Below the pieces are notes generated by a model, which did not search any database, was not told the origin of the DNA, and was given only the letters and a program-made list of their open reading frames with translations. Positions 25,360-33,141 of a stretch of DNA of 64,000 nucleotides are shown here, piece after piece. Source of the stretch: Hyphomicrobium sp. (GTDB lineage: Bacteria > Pseudomonadota > Alphaproteobacteria > Rhizobiales > Hyphomicrobiaceae); contig NZ_WBUE01000005.1 of assembly GCF_009026145.1 (NCBI RefSeq), positions 1 to 64,000 of the forward strand, read 5' to 3'. Each line of letters starts with the position of its first letter. The stretch's first letter is position 1. The translations under genes and the position numbers were made by a program.

Positions 25360-25581
25360 GTGAGCGTTGAGACGCGCTGCAAGGTGGACATCCTGGTGAA
25401 CGGCGAGACGCTGGCGACGTCGGCGGCGACGCTGCACGAGCTCGTTGCCGAGCGCGGGCTTGCCGGCGCGCGCATTGCCACGGCGCGCAACGGCACCTTT
25501 GTCCCCGAGCGTGCACGCGCGATGACCGCACTGCAGGCCGGCGACCGCATCGAAATCGTCTCTCCCCGTCATGGCGGCTGA
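25360..25581 (+). CDS. thiS: sulfur carrier protein ThiS
   Basis: Ubiquitin-like sulfur carrier; its C-terminal Gly is adenylated and thiocarboxylated, then donates sulfur to ThiG. The sequence ILVNGETL, a helical middle, and the terminal SPRHGG fit the family. GTG 25360, with GGGGAG seven bases upstream, gives 73 residues, close to the usual 65-70; the track start at 25309 would add an acidic leader. It lies 9 bases before thiG. The upstream 215 bases show no TPP riboswitch. Confidence 0.85.
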   Translation: MSVETRCKVDILVNGETLATSAATLHELVAERGLAGARIATARNGTFVPERARAMTALQAGDRIEIVSPRHGG

Positions 25582-25590
25582 GCTGCATCA

Positions 25591-26415
25591 ATGAACGCTC
25601 CCGAGCTGCCAGCCAAGGCAAAGAGCGCGCTGACGCTATACGGCGTGGAGCTGCCTTCGCGCATGCTCATCGGCACTGCGCAGTATCCCTCCCCGCACGT
25701 GCTGGCGAGCGCGGTGGAGGCGTCCGGCGCCGGTATCGTCACCGTGTCGCTGCGGCGCGAGCAGGCGCGCGGGCGCACGGGCGAGCGGTTTCTGGAGCTG
25801 ATCGAGGCGCTGGGCGTGCGGGTGTTGCCCAACACGGCGGGCTGCCACACGGTCAAGGAAGCAGTGACCACCGCGCACATGGCGCGCGAGGTTTTCGACA
25901 CCGACTGGGTGAAACTCGAGGTCATCGCCAATGACGACACGCTGCAGCCGGAGTTATTCGGGCTCGCCGAGGCAGCGGCGGCGCTCAACGCCGATGGCTT
26001 CAAGGTGCTGCCCTATACGACCGAGGATTTGTCGGTCGCCGAGCGGCTGCTCGGCGCCGGCTGTCAGGTGCTGATGCCCTGGGGGGCACCGATCGGCACC
26101 GGGCGCGGTCTTGCCAACCCTTACGCGCTGCAGAGCCTGCGCGCCTACTTCCCGGGCGTGCCGCTGATCGTCGACGCCGGCATCGGCGCGCCCTCGCACG
26201 CCGCGCAGGCGATGGAGATGGGCTTCGACGGCGTGCTGCTCAACACGGCGGTGGCCAAGGCCGGCGACCCGGTACGCATGGCGCAAGCGTTCGCGCGTGC
26301 CATCGACGCCGGCCGTACGGCCTATGAAGCCGGCTTGATGGGCGTGCGGGACATGGCCCAACCGTCGACACCAGTGGCCGGCACGCCGTTCTTTGAGCTG
26401 AAACGCGACCGATGA
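25591..26415 (+). CDS. thiG: thiazole synthase ThiG
   Basis: TIM-barrel enzyme that condenses deoxyxylulose-5-phosphate, dehydroglycine and ThiS thiocarboxylate to thiazole phosphate. The Schiff-base lysine lies in [13 protein letters not shown], and the family segments [21 protein letters not shown] and [14 protein letters not shown] are intact. At 274 residues it has normal length. It overlaps thiE by 4 bases (ATGA), indicating translational coupling. Confidence 0.94.
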   Translation: MNAPELPAKAKSALTLYGVELPSRMLIGTAQYPSPHVLASAVEASGAGIVTVSLRREQARGRTGERFLELIEALGVRVLPNTAGCHTVKEAVTTAHMAREVFDTDWVKLEVIANDDTLQPELFGLAEAAAALNADGFKVLPYTTEDLSVAERLLGAGCQVLMPWGAPIGTGRGLANPYALQSLRAYFPGVPLIVDAGIGAPSHAAQAMEMGFDGVLLNTAVAKAGDPVRMAQAFARAIDAGRTAYEAGLMGVRDMAQPSTPVAGTPFFELKRDR

Positions 26416-27059
26416 GTGGCACACGCTGCGGCGGGCTCGACGTTTTCTATCCCATTGTACCGGATACAAGTTGGGTCGGCCGTTTGGCGCCGCTCGGCGT
26501 GCGCACCCTGCAATTACGCATCAAGGCCGCAACGGCTGCCGAGGTGCGCCGGCAGATCGCTGAAAGCCTGACGGTTACGCGGCGCTACGGTTGCCAGCTG
26601 ATCATCAACGACTTCTGGCGCGAGGCGATCGAGGCCGGTGCCGACTACGTCCACCTCGGGCAGGAGGACCTTGCCGGCGCCGATGTTGCCGCCATCAAGT
26701 CGGCAGGAATGCGCCTCGGCATCTCGACGCACAGCGAGGACGAGCTCTCGACAGCTCTCGCCGCCGGCCCCGATTACGTGGCGCTGGGACCGATCTACGA
26801 AACCAAGCTCAAGGCGATGAAATGGGCGCCGCAAGGGCTGACGCGCATCAACGCCTGGAAGGCGCGCATCGGATTGCTGCCGCTTGTCGCCATCGGCGGC
26901 ATTACGCCGGAGCGCGCTGACGGCGTTGTCGCAGCCGGCGCCGATAGCGTCGCCGTGATCACCGACTTTATGACGGCGCAACATCCTGAGCGGCGCGTCG
27001 AAACATGGCTCGACTGGGCAAAGGCGCATCGCCCATCGGAGCCGAGATATGTTCGCTGA
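26412..27059 (+). CDS. thiE: thiamine-phosphate synthase ThiE
   Basis: Joins the thiazole and pyrimidine phosphates to thiamine monophosphate. The TIM-barrel signatures [34 protein letters not shown] (quoted in part), [21 protein letters not shown] and AIGGIT are present. The third gene of the thiSGE operon, its ATG overlaps the thiG stop. Length (215 residues) is normal. thiC and thiD are not in the window. Confidence 0.92.
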   Translation: MSGTRCGGLDVFYPIVPDTSWVGRLAPLGVRTLQLRIKAATAAEVRRQIAESLTVTRRYGCQLIINDFWREAIEAGADYVHLGQEDLAGADVAAIKSAGMRLGISTHSEDELSTALAAGPDYVALGPIYETKLKAMKWAPQGLTRINAWKARIGLLPLVAIGGITPERADGVVAAGADSVAVITDFMTAQHPERRVETWLDWAKAHRPSEPRYVR

Positions 27060-27146
27060 CACGCTTGCACTCGCGCGTCATGTAGCATCAAATGTCGTGC
27101 ATCGTGTGCGGCATCGGTCCGGCGTACTGCCGATCGCGGACATTGC

Positions 27147-28145
27147 ATGGCTTTTCGCTTCAAGCTCGGTGAGCCCTTCGATGAGGGTTGCAGGCGTATC
27201 GCCGTCGAGCAGATCGAGCGTGCGCAGATTTTGCTGCAGGGCAAGGGCGATCAGGCCATCGCCGTGCATGAGACTCGCAAGTCGCTGAAGCGCCTGCGGG
27301 CGCTGTTGCGTCTCATTCGCCCGGCCATGGGCGAGCAGGCCTTCAAGGCCGAGAACGGGCAGCTGCGCGACGTCGGCCTCAGTCTTTCTGGTGCCCGCGA
27401 CCGGCACGTTCTGCTCGAGACCGTGAACAAGCTGGATGCCCTGGCCCGCTTCGGGCGCAAGGGGCTCGCGGAGAGCTTGCGTCAAGCCATAGTTGCGGCC
27501 AACGGCCAAGGCGCACCGCTCACCATGAAACAGGCGCATGCTCGGCTGGCGGACGCCAAGAGGCGCCTTTCCAGGTTGCACGTCGCCGGTAGCGGCTTCG
27601 ACGTTGTCGGCCCCGGATTGGAGCGGTCGTATCGGCGGGCGCGGCGCGCCTTCACGGCCGCCTACCGCGATCAGACGGATGAAGCGTTCCATGAGTGGCG
27701 CAAGGGGGCGCAGGCGCACTGGCGGCAAATGGCGCTCTTGTCGCGCGCCTGGCCTGACTATCTCGGCGCGCGCGCGCTCGAGGCCCGCAACCTGTCACAG
27801 CTCCTGGGCGATGACCATGACCTCGCCATGCTCGTCGCCTTCGTCCATTCCGAAGCTGCCGCCTCTCTTCGCGGCGAGCAGGCAGCGCTAATCGAACGCG
27901 CCGCGAGGCAGCGCCAAGCGGAGCTGCGCGACACCGCCAAGCCACGTGGGGAGCGGCTGTTCGCAGCCAGCCCCAGGAGATTGCGCCGCAGCATCGGGAT
28001 CTATTGGGATGCGGCCGTGGCGCTGAAGGAGCACGAGCTGGACAAGGAGGGGGCAGGCGCCAAGGTCGCGCCCGCCCAGCCGACCCGACGGGTGCGCCGG
28101 CAGAGCGCACCCCGCCAGCGGCCGCCTGCCGCCGCGAAGGTTTGA
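27147..28145 (+). CDS. CHAD domain protein
   Basis: Helical CHAD-domain protein (conserved histidine alpha-helical domain), a family that binds inorganic polyphosphate. The signature HETRKSLKRLRALLRLIRP is at about residues 41-59, and a second basic helix pair with HEWRKGAQAHWRQM marks the repeated half. There is no CYTH domain, so this is a stand-alone CHAD protein. The C-terminus is Lys/Arg/Pro-rich. It follows thiE by 87 bases and could be in the same transcript. Confidence 0.88.
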   Translation: MAFRFKLGEPFDEGCRRIAVEQIERAQILLQGKGDQAIAVHETRKSLKRLRALLRLIRPAMGEQAFKAENGQLRDVGLSLSGARDRHVLLETVNKLDALARFGRKGLAESLRQAIVAANGQGAPLTMKQAHARLADAKRRLSRLHVAGSGFDVVGPGLERSYRRARRAFTAAYRDQTDEAFHEWRKGAQAHWRQMALLSRAWPDYLGARALEARNLSQLLGDDHDLAMLVAFVHSEAAASLRGEQAALIERAARQRQAELRDTAKPRGERLFAASPRRLRRSIGIYWDAAVALKEHELDKEGAGAKVAPAQPTRRVRRQSAPRQRPPAAAKV

Positions 28146-28217
28146 GACTTCGCCTCGGCCGACCATATTGGCTATGGTGCGCGCCGCTACCCGCCGCAAT
28201 CCGAGGTTTGCCCGACC

Positions 28218-29279
28218 GTGAACGAGATCAAGACGCCCACCGCGTTCGAGCGCGATGTGACGCATCGGCCGGCCAGCCACCCCGCCGCGCGTTGCGGGCG
28301 CATCGGCGTTCTGCTGCTCAACCTGGGCACGCCCGACGGCACCGACTACTGGTCGATGCGCCGCTACCTCAAGGAGTTCCTGTCGGATGAACGGGTCATC
28401 GAGCTGCCGCGCTGGAAGTGGTGGCCGATCCTCAACCTTATCATCCTTACCGTGCGCCCGGGCCGCAAGGGCAAGGACTACGCGACGATCTGGAACAACG
28501 AGCGCAATGAAGGCCCGCTGAAGACGATCACCCGCGCGCAGGCGCAGAAGCTCGCCGCCGCGCTGGGGATGCCGGAGCGCATCGAGGTCGACTTCGCCAT
28601 GCGCTATGCCAATCCGACCACCGAAAGCCGTATCCGCGCGCTGATGGACAAGGGCTGCGATCGCATCCTGCTCGTGCCGCTCTACCCGCAGTATGCAGCG
28701 GCAACCACGGCGACGGCCGCCGATCAGGCCTTCCGCGCGCTGATGCGCATGCGCTGGCAGCCGGCGGTACGCGTTGCCCCGAGCTATCACGACGATCCCG
28801 TGTACATCGACGCGCTGGCGACGGCGATGCGCCGCGATCTCGCCGCGCTCGACTTCACGCCCCAGGTCATCATCGCCACCTTCCACGGCATGCCGCAGGC
28901 CTATCTCGAAGCGGGCGATCCCTACCATTGCCAGTGCCAGAAGACGTCGCGGCTGTTGCGGGCGGCGCTCGGCTGGCAGGAGGATAAGTGGCTGACGACG
29001 TTCCAGTCGCGCTTCGGCAACGATCCCTGGCTCCAGCCCTACACCGACGAGACGGTGAAGCGGCTTGCCGCCGAGGGCGTGAAGCGCCTGGCGCTGGTAG
29101 CGCCGGGGTTCTCGGCCGATTGCCTGGAGACGCTCGAGGAGCTCAACGGCGAGAACCGCCACTACTTCGAGGCGGGGGGCGGGGAAAAGTTCGCCTATCT
29201 GCCGGCGCTGAACGACAGCGATGACGGCATTCGCGTCATTGAGGCCATGGTGCGGCGCGAGCTGCAGGGCTGGCTGTAG
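28218..29279 (+). CDS. hemH: ferrochelatase
   Basis: Inserts Fe2+ into protoporphyrin IX, the last step of heme synthesis. The family core includes GVLLLNLGTPDG, PLYPQYAAATTA, the catalytic His of ATFHGMPQAYLEAGDPY, and the acidic site in APGFSADCLETLEEL. The start is GTG 28218, giving a 40-residue Lys/Arg-containing leader before the core; a later start is possible but no better site is seen. Length 353 is normal. Confidence 0.93.
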   Translation: MNEIKTPTAFERDVTHRPASHPAARCGRIGVLLLNLGTPDGTDYWSMRRYLKEFLSDERVIELPRWKWWPILNLIILTVRPGRKGKDYATIWNNERNEGPLKTITRAQAQKLAAALGMPERIEVDFAMRYANPTTESRIRALMDKGCDRILLVPLYPQYAAATTATAADQAFRALMRMRWQPAVRVAPSYHDDPVYIDALATAMRRDLAALDFTPQVIIATFHGMPQAYLEAGDPYHCQCQKTSRLLRAALGWQEDKWLTTFQSRFGNDPWLQPYTDETVKRLAAEGVKRLALVAPGFSADCLETLEELNGENRHYFEAGGGEKFAYLPALNDSDDGIRVIEAMVRRELQGWL

Positions 29280-29282
29280 CGC

Positions 29283-29316
29283 CAGTTCGTGCACGTTCAT
29301 GCACCAGTTCATGCAC
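29283..29316 (+). repeat. three near-identical tandem 10-12-mers after hemH
   Basis: CAGTTCGTGCAC, GTTCATGCAC and CAGTTCATGCAC lie head to tail just after the hemH stop. The unit GTTCRTGCAC is itself partly palindromic (GTGCAC). It could be a protein-binding array for the downstream SPFH operon promoter or simple slippage; nothing decides between them. Confidence 0.45.
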
Positions 29317-29428
29317 CGCCTGCGCGCTGTTCCATAAGTAACTGCCGCCGAACTATTTTTTAACCTTATGTTTTCCTCCGAGCGCTACCTTGCGCACCAG
29401 CCCTCCTATGCCTTTTCCCGGGGATCCA

Positions 29429-30418
29429 ATGGAACCTGACGTCTTCAGCCCGTTTTCGGGCGGCTTCGAAATCTTCGGCGTGCTGCTCGTCATCCTGGCG
29501 ATCGTCACCCTGTGGTCGACGGTCAAGATCGTCCCGCAGGGCACCAACTACACGGTCGAGAACTTCGGCCGCTACACCCGCACCTTGCAGCCCGGCCTGC
29601 ACATCCTGATCCCGGTCATGGAGCGCGTCGGGCACCGCATGAACATGAAGGAGCAGGTGCTCGACATTCCGAGCCAGGACGTCATCACCCGCGACAACGC
29701 CATGGTGCGGGTCAACGGTGTCACCTTCTTCCAGATCCTCAACGCGGCACGCGCCGCCTACGAGGTGGACGCGCTCGAGCCCTCGATCGTCAACCTGACC
29801 ATGACCAATATCCGCACCGTCATGGGCTCCATGGACCTCGACGAGCTCCTGTCGAATCGCGACCAGATCAATGCGCGGCTGCTACAAGTCGTCGACCAGG
29901 CAACGGAAGCCTGGGGCATCAAGGTCACCCGCATCGAGATCAAGGACATCGACCCGCCGCGCGACCTCGTCGACAGCATGGCGCGGCAGATGAAAGCCGA
30001 GCGCGACAAGCGGGCTCAGATCCTCGAATCGGAAGGTCTGCGGCAGGCGGCCATTCTGCGCGCCGAAGGCGAGAAGCAGGCCGTCATGCTCGAGGCCGAG
30101 GGCCGGAAAGAAGCTGCCTTCCGCGACGCCGAGGCGCGCGAGCGTGCCGCGCAGGCGGAAGCGACGGCTACGCAACTCGTGTCCGACGCCATCGCCAAGG
30201 GCAACGTGCAGGCGATCAACTACTTCGTTGCCAACAACTATGTGAGCGCGCTGGAATCGCTGGCCAAAGCGCCGAACCAGAAGGTTATCTTGATGCCGCT
30301 CGAGGCGTCCTCGGTGATCGGCTCGCTCGCTGGCCTGGCGCAGATTACGGGTGAAGCTTTCGGCGGCGGTGCTCCAACGCAACCGGCGCCGTCGCGTGGC
30401 AGTGTCCCGCGCGCATAG
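29429..30418 (+). CDS. SPFH/band-7 (QmcA, stomatin-like) membrane protein
   Basis: Membrane scaffold protein with an N-terminal hydrophobic helix (FEIFGVLLVILAIVTLW) and an SPFH domain (VPQGTNYTVENFGRYTRTLQPGLHILIP, quoted in part). A long Ala/Glu/Arg coiled coil follows (about residues 190-260, for example ILRAEGEKQAVMLEAEGRKE), then a Gly/Pro-rich tail. Such proteins oligomerise into cages in membrane microdomains and usually work with an NfeD partner, which follows here. The track start is a TTG; ATG 29429 (MEPDVFSPF) with GGGGAT upstream is preferred. Confidence 0.9.
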   Translation: MEPDVFSPFSGGFEIFGVLLVILAIVTLWSTVKIVPQGTNYTVENFGRYTRTLQPGLHILIPVMERVGHRMNMKEQVLDIPSQDVITRDNAMVRVNGVTFFQILNAARAAYEVDALEPSIVNLTMTNIRTVMGSMDLDELLSNRDQINARLLQVVDQATEAWGIKVTRIEIKDIDPPRDLVDSMARQMKAERDKRAQILESEGLRQAAILRAEGEKQAVMLEAEGRKEAAFRDAEARERAAQAEATATQLVSDAIAKGNVQAINYFVANNYVSALESLAKAPNQKVILMPLEASSVIGSLAGLAQITGEAFGGGAPTQPAPSRGSVPRA

Positions 30419-30477
30419 CGATGGCGATCAGACGCCAACCCTTGCTATGCTGCGGTGTCGCGTTGGAGGTGTGAGCC

Positions 30478-30933
30478 ATGGGTTTGTCCGAATTCTTCTG
30501 GAACCTTGGCGCGTGGAACTGGTTCATCGTCGCCGTGGCGCTGTTCGCGCTCGAATCGGTCGTTCCTGGCGTGCACTTCGTCTGGTTCGGCGTCGCGGCG
30601 GTGATCGTCGGAGGCCTCGGCCTCACACTGGACATCGCATGGGAGTGGCAGCTGATCACATTCGCCATCATTTCTTGCATCACCGTGTTCTTCGCGCGTC
30701 GCTACGCGGCGCCCGACATAACCGCCAGCGACCAGCCCGATCTCAACGTACGCGCTGAACAGTACGTGGGGCGTGTGGTGACGGTCGAGGAGGCGATCTC
30801 CGGCGGCCGTGGCAAGGTGCGCGTCGGCGATACGGTGTGGAATGCGCAGGGGTCCGATGCGCCGCACGGCGCGCGCGTCAGGATCACCGGGACGAACGGC
30901 ACCTGTCTGCTTGTCGAGCATGCCTTCAACTGA
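30478..30933 (+). CDS. NfeD family membrane protein, first copy
   Basis: Short-form NfeD, with two to three N-terminal membrane segments (WFIVAVALFALESVVPG, FVWFGVAAVIVGGLGLTL) and a C-terminal OB-fold (YVGRVVTVEEAISGGRGKVRVGDTVW, quoted in part). It partners with the SPFH protein encoded 59 bases upstream. There is no ClpP-like protease domain. GGAGGTGTGAGCC gives a strong ribosome-binding site. Confidence 0.9.
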   Translation: MGLSEFFWNLGAWNWFIVAVALFALESVVPGVHFVWFGVAAVIVGGLGLTLDIAWEWQLITFAIISCITVFFARRYAAPDITASDQPDLNVRAEQYVGRVVTVEEAISGGRGKVRVGDTVWNAQGSDAPHGARVRITGTNGTCLLVEHAFN

Positions 30934-31339
30934 GCAAGACCGGCGTCCGAGCGCCCTCATCTGGCTGCTTGCCGTGGTGAGCCTCGTGCTGCCCATTACC
31001 GGCGTTGGCGCGGCGCTCTACGGGATTTTCAAGATTGTCAATGACGCCGCGATCGGCTGGGCCTGGCTCGCGGCCGGCGTCCTGCTGCTCATCGGCGACC
31101 TCGTCATCGACCAGAAGTGGTCGCGCTCCATCACCTCGAGCGAGCCGGATCTCAACCGCCGCGGCGAGCAGCTCGTCGGACAGGTGGTGACCGTCGTTGA
31201 GGCAATCCCGCCTGACGGTCGCGGCAGCGTACGCGCGGCTGACACCGTCTGGCCCGCCGAAGGTGCCACGGCTGCTGCGGGCGCGCGCGTGCGCGTCTCC
31301 GGCTGCAAAGGCACCGTGCTGACCGTCGAAGCGGTCTAA
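30920..31339 (+). CDS. NfeD-like membrane protein, second copy
   Basis: A second, diverged NfeD-like protein. Two membrane helices (IWLLAVVSLVLPITGVGAALYG in part and WAWLAAGVLLLIGDLVI) are followed by an OB-fold whose sequence parallels the first copy: SEPDLNRRGEQLVGQVVTVVEAI against QPDLNVRAEQYVGRVVTVEEAI. ATG 30920 lies inside the 3' end of the first copy (14-base overlap) and replaces the longer track start. It is probably a tandem duplication with remodelling of the membrane half. Confidence 0.85.
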   Translation: MPSTEQDRRPSALIWLLAVVSLVLPITGVGAALYGIFKIVNDAAIGWAWLAAGVLLLIGDLVIDQKWSRSITSSEPDLNRRGEQLVGQVVTVVEAIPPDGRGSVRAADTVWPAEGATAAAGARVRVSGCKGTVLTVEAV

Positions 31340-31385
31340 ATTCGGCTGAATTGGCTCCCAGCGGCGCATTTGTTAAGATGGCAGC

Positions 31386-31625
31386 ATGAACGAACGTGTC
31401 AAACGGCTGACTGAGGAGATTCGCAAGCTCCCCCCAGAGGAGCAGGCGGAACTTATCGACGAACTCGTCGTCCTCACCTATCGCGAGCCTGATCCCGAGG
31501 TCGATGCCGCTTGGGCGGAGGAGGCCGAGTGCCGTCTGGCCGCGATCCGTAGCGGGCAGGCGCAGACCATTCCGCTGGAAGAGGTCATGGAAAGGCTTCG
31601 CAAGCGGTTCGGCCGCGTGGAATGA
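31386..31625 (+). CDS. antitoxin-like addiction-module component
   Basis: A 79-residue acidic, helical protein of the addiction-module component type (KRLTEEIRKLPPEEQAELIDELV then ...WAEEAECRLAAIRSGQ, both quoted in part). Such antitoxins pair with RelE/ParE-like toxins; the typical E-x-x-R-R-L-like pattern is replaced here by EECRLAAI. Its last 4 bases overlap the toxin start (ATGA), the usual coupled order. Confidence 0.82.
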   Translation: MNERVKRLTEEIRKLPPEEQAELIDELVVLTYREPDPEVDAAWAEEAECRLAAIRSGQAQTIPLEEVMERLRKRFGRVE

Positions 31626-31924
31626 ATGTCGACTTCTACCCAGCAGCTGCTGCTGAGTTGGAACTGGCCGCTCAATGGTACGAAGAGCGGAGCATCGGGC
31701 TAAGGCAGGAGTTTCTCACCGAGTTCCGCCCAGGGGTTCGGCAGATCATGGAACATCCGCACGCTTGGCAGCACCTTGGGTGCGGCGTGAGGCGCTACCG
31801 GTTGGGGCGGTTCCCCTACGGCATCGTTTACGTGACTGAGGATGATCAAATCGTGGTCCTCGCCGTCGGGCATTTGCGTCGCAAGCCAGGATACTGGAAG
31901 CCCCGGCTGAAAAACAAACGCTAG
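31622..31924 (+). CDS. RelE/ParE superfamily toxin
   Basis: A 100-residue toxin of the RelE/ParE fold. The N-terminal strand-helix DFYPAAAAELELAAQWYEE and the core around HAWQHLGCGVRRYRLGRFPYGIVYVTEDDQIVVLAVGHLRRKPGYW (quoted in part; RRYRLGRFPYGIVY and VLAVGHLRRKPGYW) match ParE-like proteins, which target gyrase, rather than mRNA-cleaving RelE. It is coupled to the upstream antitoxin and ends 7 bases before the convergent isomerase gene. Confidence 0.87.
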   Translation: MNVDFYPAAAAELELAAQWYEERSIGLRQEFLTEFRPGVRQIMEHPHAWQHLGCGVRRYRLGRFPYGIVYVTEDDQIVVLAVGHLRRKPGYWKPRLKNKR

Positions 31925-31931
31925 GCCGCAA

Positions 31932-32957
31932 TCAGGCGATGCCGGCGCGCAAGAGATCGTGCACGTGCACGATGCCGACCGGCTTGCCGCGCTCGACGAC
32001 GAACAGCGCCGTGATGCGCGAGGCGTTGATCAGCTCCAGCGCCGCCGAGGCAAGCATACCCGGCTTCACCGTCTTGGGCGCGCGGGTCATGATGTCGACG
32101 GCGCGGCGCCGAATGAGGTTCTCGCCCATGTGACGGCGCAGGTCGCCGTCGGTCACGATGCCGACGAGCTTGCCCTTGGCGTCGATAATGCCGAGGCAGC
32201 CGAGGCTCTTCTGCGTCATGACGACGAGGGCCGCGCTCATCGGCTCGGTATCGCGCGCCAGCGGAACGCGATCGCCCGTGTGCATGACGTCGGATACGTA
32301 TTTCAGGCTGGCGCCGAGCGAGCCGCCGGGGTGGAACGCCTTGAACTCCTGCGGCGTGAAGCCTTTGGCCTCGAGCAGCGCCATGGCCAGGCAATCCCCG
32401 AGCGCAAGCTGCATGGTGGTCGAGGTGGTCGGCGCCAGGCCGTGCGGACAGGCCTCCTTGCAGCGCGGCAGCTCCAGCACGATGTCCGAGTGCTGACCGA
32501 GCGCCGAGTCGGCGCGCGAGGTGATGGCAATCAGCGGCACGTTGTAGCGCCGCGAATAGGTGATCAGCGGCTTCAGCTCCACCGTTTCACCCGACCACGA
32601 CAGGGCGAGGAGCAAGTCGTCGGGTGTGATCATGCCGAGGTCGCCGTGCGAAGCCTCGGTCGGATGCACGAAGAACGCCGGCCGCCCGGTCGAGGCGAAG
32701 GTCGCAGCGATTTTCTGCCCGACGTGGCCGCTCTTGCCGATGCCGGTGACGACAACGCGCCCACGCGCCGCGCGCAGAATGCGCAGCGCATCGCCGAAGG
32801 CGCGGCTCATCGGACCGGTCAAAGCCTCGCGCAGGCGGCTGAGACCTTCGCATTCGAGGTCGAGCGTCCGCAGTGCGGATGCAACCGGCAGGCGGCTCAG
32901 CTTCTTGCCGTCCTCAACCGCAGCGAATTTGCGCAAGGGCCCCTCGGCCGCCGTCAT
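31932..32957 (-). CDS. kdsD: arabinose-5-phosphate isomerase (KdsD/KpsF type)
   Basis: Converts ribulose-5-phosphate to arabinose-5-phosphate for Kdo, the inner LPS sugar. A SIS domain (about 45-185) contains GIGKSGHVGQKIAATFASTG, the histidine of PTEASHGDLGMI, and LSWSGETVELK. Two CBS domains follow (about 210-335). At 341 residues it has standard length. Other kds genes are not in the window, so KpsF or GutQ-like use in capsule or other pathways cannot be excluded. Confidence 0.9.
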   Translation of the reverse strand: MTAAEGPLRKFAAVEDGKKLSRLPVASALRTLDLECEGLSRLREALTGPMSRAFGDALRILRAARGRVVVTGIGKSGHVGQKIAATFASTGRPAFFVHPTEASHGDLGMITPDDLLLALSWSGETVELKPLITYSRRYNVPLIAITSRADSALGQHSDIVLELPRCKEACPHGLAPTTSTTMQLALGDCLAMALLEAKGFTPQEFKAFHPGGSLGASLKYVSDVMHTGDRVPLARDTEPMSAALVVMTQKSLGCLGIIDAKGKLVGIVTDGDLRRHMGENLIRRRAVDIMTRAPKTVKPGMLASAALELINASRITALFVVERGKPVGIVHVHDLLRAGIA

Positions 32958-33141
32958 GGCTTCAACACCCCCGATGCCTCCAGCGACGCGTAAGTCTTAA
33001 TAGCTTCTTACAATTTTCCCGCACTGTCCAGCGCGTGCGGACCGCCGTTCACCGCCGCAGCGGGCAAACTAAACAGACCGTTAACCGACGCTCTCTAGCG
33101 TTTTACCGGGCACGTACGGCGTTCGCGTGACGAGTGGTCTC

